The translations under genes were made by a program, and so were the position numbers. The notes below the pieces were generated by a model that had not been told where the DNA came from, did not search any database, and saw only the letters and a program-made list of their open reading frames with translations. From NCBI GenBank assembly GCA_024734555.1, contig JANPWX010000451.1:1634728-1698727 (forward strand): a stretch of DNA of 64,000 nt, in the 5' to 3' direction. The first letter of the stretch is position 1; each line of letters starts with the position of its first letter. Shown here piece by piece: positions 1 to 12,400 of this stretch. The stretch comes from Trochalopteron elliotii. Its lineage: Eukaryota > Chordata > Aves > Passeriformes > Leiothrichidae.

Positions 1-17
1 ATTTTAGCTACATGGGA

Positions 18-263
18 TCACAAAGGAGAAACTGAATACATTTATTTTAGGGTCAGGGAAATTTAGGGACCTTTTAGCAAAGGCCTTCCTGCTTTTTTCT
101 CCTGTTCCCTTAACCAAAGGATTTTGGAAAGGCAGAGGAAGGAGATGGTTTTTCTTAGGCACCATGATGTACACAAGGAGTGTGTTAGGGTGTGCTGTGA
201 CCTTGCCTTCCTTTTCTTCACAAAGGAGAAACTGAATACATTTATTTTAGGGTCAGAGAAATG
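18..263. repeat. 154-base segment flanked by 46-base direct repeats
   Basis: Positions 18-63 and 218-263 are near-identical direct repeats, exactly 200 bases apart, beginning tcacaaaggagaaactg and differing by about one base. Between them lies a segment (about 64-217) that is roughly 90% identical to 3846-4010 further downstream. The layout resembles an insertion with a long target duplication, or a template-switch duplication. I do not recognise a known repeat family in either part. Confidence 0.75.
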
Positions 264-2026
264 TAAATGTGTATCTACCACTGCAGTTCAATAACCTCTC
301 TGACATTTATTTTTGTAACACATCTTCCAAAACAACCCTTTCTTAGAGGTGCTGCTGCAAACATTCAGCATCTTTGTAGACTTTGCAAATACAGGTTATT
401 ACCTCTCCTCTAATAGATGGTTTGTGCTTAATTACTGTGCTTTCCAAAGCTCTTTGTTTGCTCAGTGTAATAGTAAAGGAGAGAACTGTGGGTTTTTTAC
501 AATAACCTCTCTCCTTATGTCTGTGGTTTTTTGAAGGGGATTTTTTACTGTATTTTTCCTGCTCACTGGTCGCATTTCTCAGAACAATTTTTGGACATTT
601 CCACTCAATGTCAGAATCCAAACGTTTAAAAGCTCCCTGGTTTTTATGGGTTGGCTGTTCTCCACTTTCTAAAACTCAAGCAGTTTTAGGACAGCCTGGA
701 AGTAGCACCCAAATCTGGATCCCTCCAAATCACTTCTGCTAATCTTAGTCCAGCTTTACCATGCTCTGCTGACAAGAGCTCAGGGATGCTGAATTTCATG
801 GAATGTGCATCCTGTAGGTATTTGGGGCATGGGGCAGCCAGGTCACAGCAGCTGCCTCACTCAGAATCTGGGCAAAGACAAAGGCAAGATCCTCAAAAAT
901 CTCCCAGCACATCCTTTTGAGCAGAGGAAGGACAAGGTGGGTCACCTAGGGAAGAGCCAACTCTGTGGTAGCCTTGTGGAGTGGTCAGAGTTAGGCTTTA
1001 TTTAACTGAACAAATGAATGTGTTGGAATTGGGTGGTATTTCCCGGGGCAGGTCTGTGGCTGTGCTGGTTGCTGTACTCTCAACCTCCTGCACAGTCCTG
1101 CTGCTTGGTCCTGTGGTGCCCCATCACTGGGGTTTGCAGATGGGGAAGCAGCTGCTTCAGAGGATGGTTTTTCCAAGGACAGGCAGTTACTCACCACATG
1201 TGGCTGTTGATGCACCCACCCCACGTGGGAGAGCAGGAGCCTCACCCTGGGCAGTGGATCATGGTGGCTGGAACACTAAAGAGCTTTTTCTTTATCCTTT
1301 GGTATCCCTAAATAAGTTTATTCTCACAAAGAAACAAACAGCAACATGCCTCCTGTCTCTTCTCCCTTTCCGTACTGCAGCTCTTTGAACAATTCAGCAT
1401 TTTGTTCTAATTCTTAATTTTCATGTATTTTTCTTCATGTTTCAAGTGATTTGTGCAAAGTTTTTCATGCTTTCTGCTGACCACGTCTGTATTAGCACCA
1501 AAATTCTCAGTATGCTGGGCCTTTACAGAGAAGCCTTGGAAATTAAGGTTAATGCAAAAGCTGTGACCAAACAGGTTAATTTGCAAGCTCCTAGTGTGGA
1601 TTGAAAAGTTCAAGCCCCTTGAAGCTGCAATTTCATCTTTAGGTAATTCTATCAAGGGAAGATTTATAACCTCCTTCTCTCAGGCCTGGTCACCATATGT
1701 TGTTGCTTCAAAGAATGTTGACTTCCCTATTTTCCTCTTCATTTACTCTCCCTGCATTTTTCTCCTCTGTGGTAAAACAATTGGTCTATCCAAAAAGAAA
1801 AAAAAAAAACCTCTGTGGTGAGTTCTTCCCCATTTCATCTCTTGGTTATTTAGTCTCTAGAAACTCCAGAAAGGGGAGAAAATCCTCTGAATTTCTTCTT
1901 GGTTTATATTTTAATTTGTCCTTACAAATGCTGCACACTTTTTCTCTGAGTGGTTTTGTAGGAGCTCTAACACAGCCTGGCTGGGCCCCAGCAGACAGTG
2001 CTGTGTAAAAAACAGTGTGGCATAAA

Positions 2027-2086
2027 GATTTTTGAAATAGAGACTGTATTTTGGGGGTTTGGATTTTTGAAATACAGGCTGTATTG
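2027..2086. repeat. Imperfect two-copy tandem repeat (period about 35)
   Basis: The motif gatttttgaaata followed by gctgtatt or gactgtatt occurs at 2027-2052 and again at 2062-2086, separated by a short G/T-rich spacer. It is a simple local duplication with no coding content. Confidence 0.6.
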
Positions 2087-2837
2087 AATGAAATAACCTT
2101 CACATTGCTGGCTTAGATGGGTCAATTTATTGGTTCTAGCCATTGCTTTCATGCTGAGCAGCAGGATCCTGCTTTTCTATGGGATTGTTTCTATAGTAAA
2201 AATATAGTTTCCGGTTTAGCCAGCCAGCAATTCCTTCTCAGTAAAAATGTTCAATAAATAAATGTCAAAGTTTCCAGTATATCCTCATTACTCTGCCTTA
2301 CTCGTACGTAATTGAAAATGGGAAGAAGGTGCTGTTTGATTTGGCAGTCATCCAGCCAATTTTTTTTTTGGTTTTTTGGATAGCCCACTCTTTGGGACAA
2401 AGCTGTACACCAGAGAACAGGATTATTGCCTTATAAAACCCTGCAGCCCACTGACTATTCCTTAATTGCGTATTAAAGCAATTAATAAAATTACCTGTAT
2501 GGAACCAGATTACCAGATTTATTTTGGATATGCTGCATTCACGTGGGGCATTGTTACTGACCAGCATGGGAGAGAAGAAACTCTGATTTTCTAGAATGCA
2601 TTTTGTTGGTAACTCTCTGTAATCAGCATTCTGTGAACATTTTTGGTGTGAAACACTGAGCTAGAATTTAGAATCTACATGACTACAAGATTTTCCAGGT
2701 ATGCAATTGACTTTTAAGAGAGGTTTAGTCTTTCTTTTGTTGGTTTTGGTTGTTAAGCAAGTTGATGGTATATTTTGCAAGAAGATAGGGAAAAGTTTTT
2801 TATTGTTTCTATAAAGCAGGCCAGAGGTGCATAAAAA

Positions 2838-2861
2838 TGCCTAACAAATAATTGTTAGGCA
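2838..2861. repeat. Perfect inverted repeat, 10-bp arms and 4-base loop
   Basis: The arm tgcctaacaa is followed by the loop ataa and then its exact complement ttgttaggca. It could form a small hairpin. The surrounding sequence is AT-rich intron and no function is evident. Confidence 0.6.
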
Positions 2862-3845
2862 ATTATCTCATGTGGATTAGCTGAATTATTTAGCAACAGT
2901 AGGTGAAGGAGCCCCTGGGTCCAGTCTGCAGCCCTGGGAGCAGCCCAGGAGCTCTGGGGATGGTGGTCCCCTGGCCCAGGGTCTGTGGACTGTATTGCAG
3001 GTGGGACTTGAAGTTAAGGGAAATAATTCACTCACAATTCTGCACTAACAGAGCCTGGAAGAGTTTTGTTTGTGCACTGCTGGGTTTTGCTTCATTTAAT
3101 GGACATCTCAGTTGTCTCAGGATGACGTTGGGTGGCAGCACGCAGAGGGAAAAATCAAATAACAAACCCCACAGATAGCACAAGTTTTATAAAGATCAGC
3201 CAGGAAGAACACAGGATACTTGGAGTGTTTGCCTTGTAACAATGAAAATGTTACAGACAGTCATGTATGTAAAGAAGTTCCTGAGTACATTTAATCCACA
3301 ACCTTGGTAATGGACCAACTGGCAATGGGGAAGAGACAGCATTTTCATAAGAACACCCATAAATAGTACTGGGACATATTCAGCTTTTGTGCTGACAGAA
3401 CTGGAGGGGGTCAGGCCATTTCCATTTCTGGATCAGGCTGTTTCTGGTGTAATTTTGTTCCACTTATTTCAGTGGACGCGCTGCAGTTGATGATCTGATC
3501 CTGTGTTCCTCTTCCAAGGCATCACCTGTCAGGCCATGCATTGAAATTCATGCAAGTGTCCTGTGATTTCCATATTTTCAAAAGCAAGGACTGAGTGGAA
3601 GATCAGGGAAGGGATAAGTTTTTCTTTAGAAATGGTAATAACTTGGGAAATCAAAAGAGGAAATAAAATGACTTCTCCCTGTTGAGTTCAGGAATGCTGC
3701 CTTCCCTCATCTCATTAAAAATGTAAAGCACTCCTGTTTTTGAGCAGGGTGAATTAGTAATTAAGTGCTATAATCAACTTGTGTAAACATAATATTGAAG
3801 GAGAACAGCAAATTAATCATTTCATTGGCTTGCTTTACCTAATTG

Positions 3846-4010
3846 AGGCACCTCTTAGCAAAGGCCTTCCTGCCATGTTGGTTTTTTTCTCCCGTTCCCT
3901 TAATCAGAGGATTTTGGAAAAGCAGAGGAAGGAGATGCTTTTTCTTAGGCACCATGATGTACACAAGGAGTGTGTTAGGGTGTGCTGTGACCTTGCCTTC
4001 CTCTTCTCCA
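3846..4010. repeat. Second copy of the segment found at about 66-220
   Basis: This stretch (starting near gaggcacctcttagcaaagg) matches about 66-220 over some 155 bases, with a few substitutions and a small indel in a T-run; the shared core includes ttaggcaccatgatgtacac. Here it lacks the flanking 46-base direct repeats, and beyond about 4010 the two copies diverge sharply. It may be the donor of the upstream insertion, or both may be copies of an unrecognised interspersed repeat. Confidence 0.7.
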
Positions 4011-6735
4011 AGAACTCCAAATCTGGGCATATAGAGCCTGAGCCCAAGGTTTAGTGGAGACCATCCTCAGGCAAAAAGTAAAAAGCTCTCCTAGGTAGGC
4101 ATTGGTTGGTGTGGCCTCTTCTTTTAGAGACTTTGAGAACCAAACTATTGCTATTGGTAAGATGTTCAATGGCTGTAGAGAATATTTACATCTAACCAAG
4201 CCTGGGCTCAGGGCAGTGACTTGGCAGTAGAACTCCATCCCTTTAACTCTTTCCTTGGTGTTTTGACACTGAAATATGGCTTTCCCTAGTTGAGAGTGGG
4301 GTTTTTTTTCCTTGTGTAATAAAGTTAGATTCAATATGGCATGCATGAAACCACCACGATACTGGCAATGCTTCTGGCTTTTGTATAGAGTCAGCTGCCT
4401 CCTTACCAGAAATCTTGAGAGAAATATAGATGAGAGAGAGAAATAAAAAGGCAGTGATTTGATGGCCACTGTCCAGTTCCTTGTGGCCTGGTGTTTATGG
4501 TACAAAGAGTGCCTTTTTAGTTAGCATATTTTGGCCTTAGTGTCAGAAGCCTTTGCAGTGAGGGTAAAAAGCAGATGAATCACTACTACTCTTTTGCCCT
4601 AAGGATGATCCTTCTGTATTAAAGCTGAGGAATATAAATGCTGGTTTGTCTTTGCCAAGCACAAAATGAGCTTTCAATCAGTTTGAGAGTGTGACTTTTT
4701 TTCACTTTCCAAGCCACAATAAATATATAGAAACCTTTCTACTTTCTTTCAGCTGACTCCAGTGGACAGCATTTCCATGTGGCTGGAGTTCCTCTCTTGG
4801 TGGCAGTTAAATCACACACACAAACATCAGCATGCAGAGATCACACAGCTGAGATGTGGCTGTAGTGGCTCTCACGATGCTTTCACAAAAGTGCTTAGAA
4901 AAGTACCCTCTGCCTTGTTGCTGTTTACTGACATGTGATACTGGTTGACATCTGTTGCCCTTCTCATTTGAGGTCTGTTTGCTTTACTAACTTTAACATT
5001 TCCACATTGCTGTGCTGCTGAAGTGCAGATACACAAATCTCCTTGCAGTCCCCAAGGTCCTTTTATGAGAAACAGAGCTGCCATCATTTGATATCATCCT
5101 GCTGGCTGCCTTTTATACTGGAGTGGAGAGAAATAATTCTGCTGCTGTGAAATGTTCTTGGGGTAGTGCAATGTCTAGTGCTATATGTTGTCATACATTT
5201 GATGTATTATCAGATCAGTACATGCTGTGCAGTAGTGTTTAGTTCATTGTCACAGCAGATGATTTGTGGTTGGTTTATATCACTTGAAATTATTACAGGT
5301 AAAAACTTGTCTAAGTAAATGTCAAAGTTGGTCATAGCAGGTCATATAGCTGCTGCAGTGACAGATGATCTTAGTCCACAATCCTAATGCAGCATTCCCA
5401 GTTAAAGTAAACCAGTGTCATTCCAGGATTTCAGAGAAGTGACACCACTTTACTCCAGTGTCCCAGTCCAGTCAAGCACTGGGGTGCATCATCTGACTCT
5501 CAAGTAGGCTGAGCTGGAGACAGGCAGGACTGCCCATGTGCTGAAGTGCTTTACTGGATCAGAGCCCAAACAGGAATCTGACACAGTTCACTGGGAGATG
5601 ACACAGCTTGAGATGATAAAGGTGATCAGAGCTCTTGCAGTTGGTTTGTGTTATTGCTCCTTCAGGAACAAGTTGTGGATGCCACAGGTAATGGGATACA
5701 AAGGCTGTGTCTTTTGTTCAGTGCTGTCTTTTTTGTGGAAGCTCAGCGTGCTGCACTGGAAATGTCATGCAGTACACAAATGTTCAGATTTGGAATTTCT
5801 CAGTAACTCTTTAATGACAGGGAAAGGCAGCTGCAGTGATATATCAGCTATAACAGAGCTGCCCATTTACAGGAGCTGAGTGTTTGGCACAGCTCTTCTA
5901 ACACTGGAGGCAGAACCTCAGCAGTCCAGTACTTAGGGCCTTCTTGTTGCTCTGAAAGCAGAAATAAGCATGAAATACCACTAATGAAATAAAACATGGC
6001 CTTTCATTTGGGCATTGGTGGAAGGAGATGGGGCACCATGTTTTGGGATACCAATGTGTGGCTGAGACTGGTGATAAAGATTTTATTACCTATTTTTCAC
6101 ATTTATGAGGATGGACTGAAAAGGTAATGAAGACTTCTTGGAGGGAAGCATGACAAAAGAAATTTACTAAATCTGTTTTTATGCTGAAAGTGTAGCTGGC
6201 TTTGCACAGTGGCACAGCTCCACTGACTTCTCCCAAGTTCTGGATCTTTCACACCCTGAATTACTGTATTAGAAACAACCACATGAACCTCCTCTGTCTG
6301 GAGGATTAACACTTACATTGTCATATCTTGCAGCTTTTTAAAAACTCACATCAGCTGATGCTGGCAAAGAATAAGATGTAGTATTTTGTTAATCTGCATA
6401 GGCTGAGACTCTTATTAAACCAATGGTGTTTTTTCATCTGTCAGTAAGCCCAGGACCTGGCAAGCAGGAGAAAAAGTGCTGTCTGGAATAGTTCAGCTTC
6501 TGCTGCTGCATATTTTTGTAACAAACCATGAAATGACCACAGTGGAGTTTGTCTAAGGAGATGTACAATTAGTTGATTTTTTTTTTTCCAAGAAGAGTAA
6601 GATTGAGATCAGCTTGTAGAAGTTTAATAATAACACAACCTTACAGTATTTCCAGCTTGCTGACCCTGTCTTTTCTTGAGGAAAACGATAAATATGAGGA
6701 AACCATAAATGTGTCTTTGTAGCAGATAGATACTT

Positions 6736-7310
6736 TCTTAAAAGTGTACTGTGATCCTTCTCCTTTCTATTTTAAGGACCAATTTTATCCATGTACTCAG
6801 AGACACAGCTGAAGTCATTTGGACCTTGGACTCCCCTTCTGTCCAGGCCATTTATGCAGGGAAAAGTGTGATAGCAATATTTTATAGGAAGGATGAGGAC
6901 AAAGGAGGGTACCATGGGTCCTTTGTAACTGTCAGTAGCCAAGAAGGTCCTTTTCAGAGCGTGCCTTGCTTAAATGATGTTCGGGATGTCAAACAAGTTA
7001 AAGTCTCTTTGCCCTCACCTCTTCAGTAGCTGAGCAGAACAACCTTCAAGTTATGCACTGGAGAATTGGAAACTCAATCTGGCTACATTGTGAGATTAAT
7101 TTTCCATCTGGGATTTGCACTCTTGCTACGTCAGCACAGGGATCAGACTGTTGCGTGGCGGAGCACGAGCATGTGGAGTCACAGCACTGTCTGAAATGCT
7201 TGAACGTTTTTCACACTGAAGTTTGTGAAGGACATTATGATCACTTAGTTGTGGGATTTGGTGCCACTACTTCAGACCACTGGGACATACTTTTGCTACC
7301 CTATATTTGA
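6736..7310 (+). pseudogene. Unidentified decayed coding-like sequence with one frame change
   Basis: Two open frames abut here. The first (frame of 6751, about 97 codons from 6736) includes the string WTLDSPSVQAIYAGKSV and ends at a tag at 7027-7029. The second (frame of 7053, open about 7030-7310) continues directly with a cysteine-containing stretch that includes HWRIGNSIWLHCEINFPSG and ends at a tga. Codon choice and amino-acid mix look more protein-like than the surrounding intron, and the join suggests a single ancestral frame broken by a frameshift near 7027. I do not recognise the family. There is no obvious poly(A) tail, so retroposition is not shown. Chance open frames remain possible. 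Confidence 0.35.
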
Positions 7311-9374
7311 AAAAGTTTTATGTTTTACATGTGCTATGTTATCCTTGCTCCTAAGGATGTTTAGAGGGGTTTCTTTCTTAACATGTTCTCTCTCTGTGTA
7401 GTTTAACAAGACTGTTTACTATCTCAGAGTGTCCAATACATTTTATTGTGGTTAACAGTAAAGACATTTTTCTTTATTCCCTTTCATATAATCATGAATC
7501 TGAAATGGTGAAGGAGGGATCCCATAACATTTATTAGAAGGCAGCTGCTTTTTTAACATGTTGTCTTTCCTCAGAACTGGAGTCCAATTCTCATTCTCTT
7601 TTCTTTGTTCAATCATATGTTCTTGTTTCCTTGGTTTCTTAGATACAGACATATAACAACCATTTCCAACCCTTTCCTTCTTGTTTTGAAACAACTTTTC
7701 ACATGTCTTGTGCTTAAAATTTCTGAGGCACAATTTGAAGTTGGGCAGTGAGATATAGAGAATCCATATGAAATTCCTTTGTGGCTCTGTTTTGTTTTTA
7801 CTGGGACACGTGTCCATGTAATGAGTAGCAAGACCATAATTGTCACTCTTGAGGGAAATAAAGGCAGAAAGGCTGACCACCAAATGGGCATGGAAAAGCC
7901 TGACTTGCAGATTTTTGCACAAAGCTATTCCTCCAGGTTAGGCTTGAAAATCACTGGAAGAGCACAAACAGGGAGAACTGCTGTGCCCATTTCTTGCTGT
8001 GCCTTATAAGTGCACAGCAAAAGCGAGTTGGTTGTTGTCTTGGGAATGATTTATGGGGCATGTTCTCAATGTGTAGCATTCCTGGGAGCTGCATTCCTCT
8101 GAGCATCACTAACCCTCAGTACAGAAATACCTCCTGACCCATGCAGGGCCTGTTTGTGTGAGCACCTGCTGTCAGCTGCTGTTTGCCACACAGCTTCCAG
8201 AGAGTCCTTTGCCAGGTAGAGGCTTTAGGCAGGAGTGTGGGAGCTCTGGGGAGAGCACAGTTTTTGGGCAAGGAACAGAGAAAAGTGATGTGGCAATGGA
8301 CTCCTCACTAATGAGGGATGACTAGATCTGACCATGTTGCTTCTTTGGGAGCATGGGAAGCACAGGGGACCCCTTAAGGGAGAGCACTCTGGAAAATCAA
8401 TAGCTTTTCCTTTGAAGAGTCTCTGCATGACAGGCATAAATGGGAGGGCTGTACTATCCTCCATCCCAACCTCTCCTTCCAAAACCATGGGGTGGATGAT
8501 GATAACACATGACCTTTGAAAGGTGCCTTCATTGCCCAGCCCTTTAGCACAAACACCTGGGATGTATTCAGCAAAATACAGCTGAGCCTTGTAGCCTTCA
8601 GACTCCTTTTGCTTTCAAAATGTCTGGTAAGACTTTAATTTTCCCCTAATTTTCCCAGACTGGTGGTTTTCTATAAGTTGTTGTGAAATCACCCATTTCT
8701 GTTAACTTTAAGTAGTTTAGGTGTTGAATGCTGTATCTTTAGACCAGACTGAGGGAAGCAGCTCGTGTGTCTTCCAGCAGATAAATGGGATGTGTGTTAG
8801 GCTCTAGGCTGGGAGCTGGCACTTAGCTTAGGTGTGGGAGGTGAGTAATGGCCCTAAAGATGCTAAGCTGTGTGAAGCCCTTCTGATAAATGGGGCCTTT
8901 TTGTGATGAGCTCTCCTCACGTTCCTGGGCTGGTTGGCATAAAAGCTTTGAGCATACAAGCACATTAGTCATTATTTACTGGTTGTGGTTGCAAGGTTGT
9001 TTAATTCTGCAACAGTCCCATCTAAGGGATGATTCTTGCATTGCATGAAAGGGAGACTAAACAAGATTCACTTTTTTTTAATTTGCTTTGTGTAACTTTG
9101 CCCCTGTAGATATTCAGCACATTTTTATAAGACACAAAATGCCAAACATGTGGCTTTCTGGACATGGAGGTTCCATTCATCCCAAAGGAGAACCAGGCAT
9201 GGAAAGAGAATAAAGATAGGAATGGGGCTTTTCTCTTTCAGCACTAAATCCCCAATAACCAGCATCTCCCTCTCCCTGTTCCCGCTCTGATGTTGTTTAT
9301 TCTTTCCTCTTGTATTTTTGCCTCTCGTTTGTGCCTCTCTTTTATTTAGCAACTTTCACTTTTTCTTTTCCCAT

Positions 9375-9445
9375 CTTTTGATCTTCCTCTCTTCCTCTCT
9401 TCCTCCTCTCTTCTTCTCTTCCCAACTCTTTCCACATCTCATTCC
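9375..9445. repeat. Pyrimidine-rich (CT) tract
   Basis: About 70 bases of almost uninterrupted C and T on the + strand, with repeated cttcctct-like units. It is low-complexity sequence. It could mimic a polypyrimidine tract, but no exon follows. Confidence 0.65.
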
Positions 9446-12400
9446 CTTACCCATGTCTTCACATAATGAAAAGCAAAGAGTCTGGGATGGTTTGTGGCTC
9501 AGTCAGTGCTGATCCCTCACCTCAAGTCCCCTCTCAAGGCTTGCAGGACTTCAGTAAAGCCTTGTGGCATGTCCCCTGTTTTATGGGCACAGCATATGAA
9601 CAGAGCACTGACTGGGCTGTGCCAGTGTTCTTGGACTGGAAGAGGGGAGATTTATGATGGCACTGATCACAGTGCTAAAATAAACTGTCCTTCCTCAGCC
9701 AGGGGAATAGGAGTTTGTAAATGCCAGCATTTTATACACAAACTGAAGGACAGGGCTGAGGGAGCCAGCTGCCCAGGTTAGCTGTTCAGGATCTGAACAT
9801 GGCAAGGCTTTAAAAGCAGAGAGCCAGAAGAAATCATTTATATTAAACCAAACTCTGTCATGAGTCATTTGACTTCTTTTTCTCTTACACACATAGTTTA
9901 TGTCCCAGGCCTTCTAAGGCTCGGGTAACATCTGATACTCTTTAGGCTGAGCTGGCTCTAATAGGAGTGGGATCCTGCTTCCACTTACACTGTACCACTT
10001 AGAACTCTGTTTAATTTGAGTCTTATGTTTACAGGCTGTAACTGTTACTTATTTGTTATTTTTATGGTAATAAAAAGATTGTTTGTCAGTGATTCTGTCC
10101 TTGCTGTGCTGTTGAATAAGTCTGTGCCCTTCAGCAGCAGCAGAGGAAAAGAGGGGCTTTTGCTTTTCACCTCATTCATTTTTTCTCATGCAGCTCCAGT
10201 CAGGTCAGCAGGAAAGAGGGGGTGCAGGTCCTTCCCATCCCTCCCAACCACTGTCCTGGTCTATTGATGCCAGCAGAGCATCACTCCACATTTTTCACAC
10301 CATTTGCAATGATGTGAATGTGATTTTTCTTCCCTTCTCCTTCTAAAGAACCAACTCCAAATAGTACCCTGTCTGCAAAATACAGCTTTGTCTCTTTTAC
10401 CATTTTTCTTATTTTTTCATTTTCTCCTTTGTCTCATCCCTTCTGTTCCCAGGTTTTTGTTTAAATATCTTTACCAGGTGCAAAAAATAGTTAACTGCAG
10501 GTAGGAGATGTGAAAGGTCGATGAATTCTTTCAAGTCTTGTTCCCTGCTTATGCCAAGGCCTATAGAGAACTGAAAGGGGAGAATGAAACACAGACTAGG
10601 GCAGGAAATCTTTGTCCCACTCCAAAGTTTATAGGAAAAGGTTTCAACCCCTCCCATGCAGCTTTCCTGGGCAAGGATAACCCTCAGGCCCCCCCTGCTA
10701 AAAGAGGCTGCACCTTAATTAAGAGCATGACTCTTGTTCCCTCTAGTGGCTAATTACACGGCATCTCTCACACCAGTGTCATTCCACTGCCTTCCTGCTT
10801 CCCTGCCCAATTTTCCTCCCGTGCACCCTTTTTTAATATGTCTTGTAACTGTCTAAATTTCTCCAAATGATGGTATTTGCCATTCTTTGGATTGTGCCTT
10901 CAGAAAGCTGCAGACTCTCTCATGGAGAGATGCAGCACAGCAGTAGGATTTAGGGCTGGAGAGATTTTTGCTCATATTCCACCCATGGTGGATTTTATGC
11001 AGCGTTGCCAGGAAGGGTTAAGGAAAAAGGGCTTTTCTTGGTTTATCAGCATCTCTGCTCCTATTGTAATTCCTTAAGTATGAACAGATATGGATGTCCA
11101 GAACTGTTGGATACCTCAAACCCCAGGCTTGTTTCATGTCCTGGAGATAAGGAGTGAGTTGCCTGGCTTTCCAAATACCCTCTAAAATGTAGTGTAGAAT
11201 TTCCTAAGGACACAGGAAAAATTCGGTGTTTGCCAAAGTAGTTCTTATGAACAGCCTGGCAATGGGAGGTGCTCTGTGCTAGATCAAATTGACACAAACT
11301 ACTGCAGCACCACGTTCTTCTGAGTATAAATAAAAGCAGAATTTTGCAATGAGAAAACAATCTGTGTTATCTAACTTGAGAGGCAGAGTACATAGACTTT
11401 ATTCCCACCTCAGCCACTGACTTTGTCTGTGACTTTGGCCAAGTTGTGGAACTTTGTTCTTCATCCTCCTGACTTGTAAAGCAGATCTGGTGATGTTTAC
11501 ATACCTCAGTGATGGAGTTCATTGTTGTATTAAAGTGATAGAACAAAAAGTGCAAAGGAAATCCATGATGATGCTGAAGGTGTTGCTCTGGTGGGTTAAA
11601 ATAAGTCAGAATGGAAAGGATGTAGATTGACAACACAGTTACACATAATTGGAACATCTTTTGACTTCAAAATCTTACCTTAGAACTGCAGTTTATTATT
11701 GTGTTAATTTTCATTGCTATGTATATAATATGGAAGATGGCTTATATACTGTGGCATGGTTACAACTCTGATGTTTATATTGAGTTTTAGTATTTACAAC
11801 ATTCAGAACATTTAAAGATTGTGTTGTACATCTGCACAAAAATGCACTTCATATGCAGAATTCTTGTTTTTCGAGAATATTTGGGCAGGAATGGGAGACC
11901 ACATCCTTTAAAGGACAAATTCACTCAGGGTTTGGATTGGCAATTTCTTAGGAACAGCAAAGGCTAACTCCAGATCAGCATTTTCATTCCCAGCCTGAAG
12001 CTTTAGGTACCTATTGTTGTGCCCAACACAGAACTGAGGTGCTCATTTTGCTCAGGGATGGACCCTTCTAAACTGCAGTTGTAGACATTTCTGGAGACTT
12101 CTGAAAATCAGATGTTGCCCCTTTTTTGCCTGCAGTGGGACCAGGATTAGCTGAAACAACAGATGCATCTTGTGTTGCTGAGCATTTTCTGAGGTGCATC
12201 TGAAACTGATTTGTGACAGGCCAGTAACCCAATGAGAGTAATGTAAAACATCCAGCAGGGTAAGACCTCCTCCTTAGAACTGTATCCTTTTTCTTGCATG
12301 ACTGGGTTGCATTTTTTTAAATTAAGTTACTGAGTTGTAGAATAACCCACATTCCTTTATTCCTGTAAAACCAGAATGACTGACAGCTTTTAATTGCACA

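Noticed and set aside
3975..4505. 176-codon minus-strand open frame
   Set aside because: It overlaps the duplicated segment, lacks protein similarity I can recognise, and has the composition of random AT-rich DNA.
5662..5687. Short acceptor-like and donor-like pair (gctccttcag … cacag|gtaatg)
   Set aside because: The 22-base candidate exon encodes nothing like FGGY and has no supporting neighbour exon.
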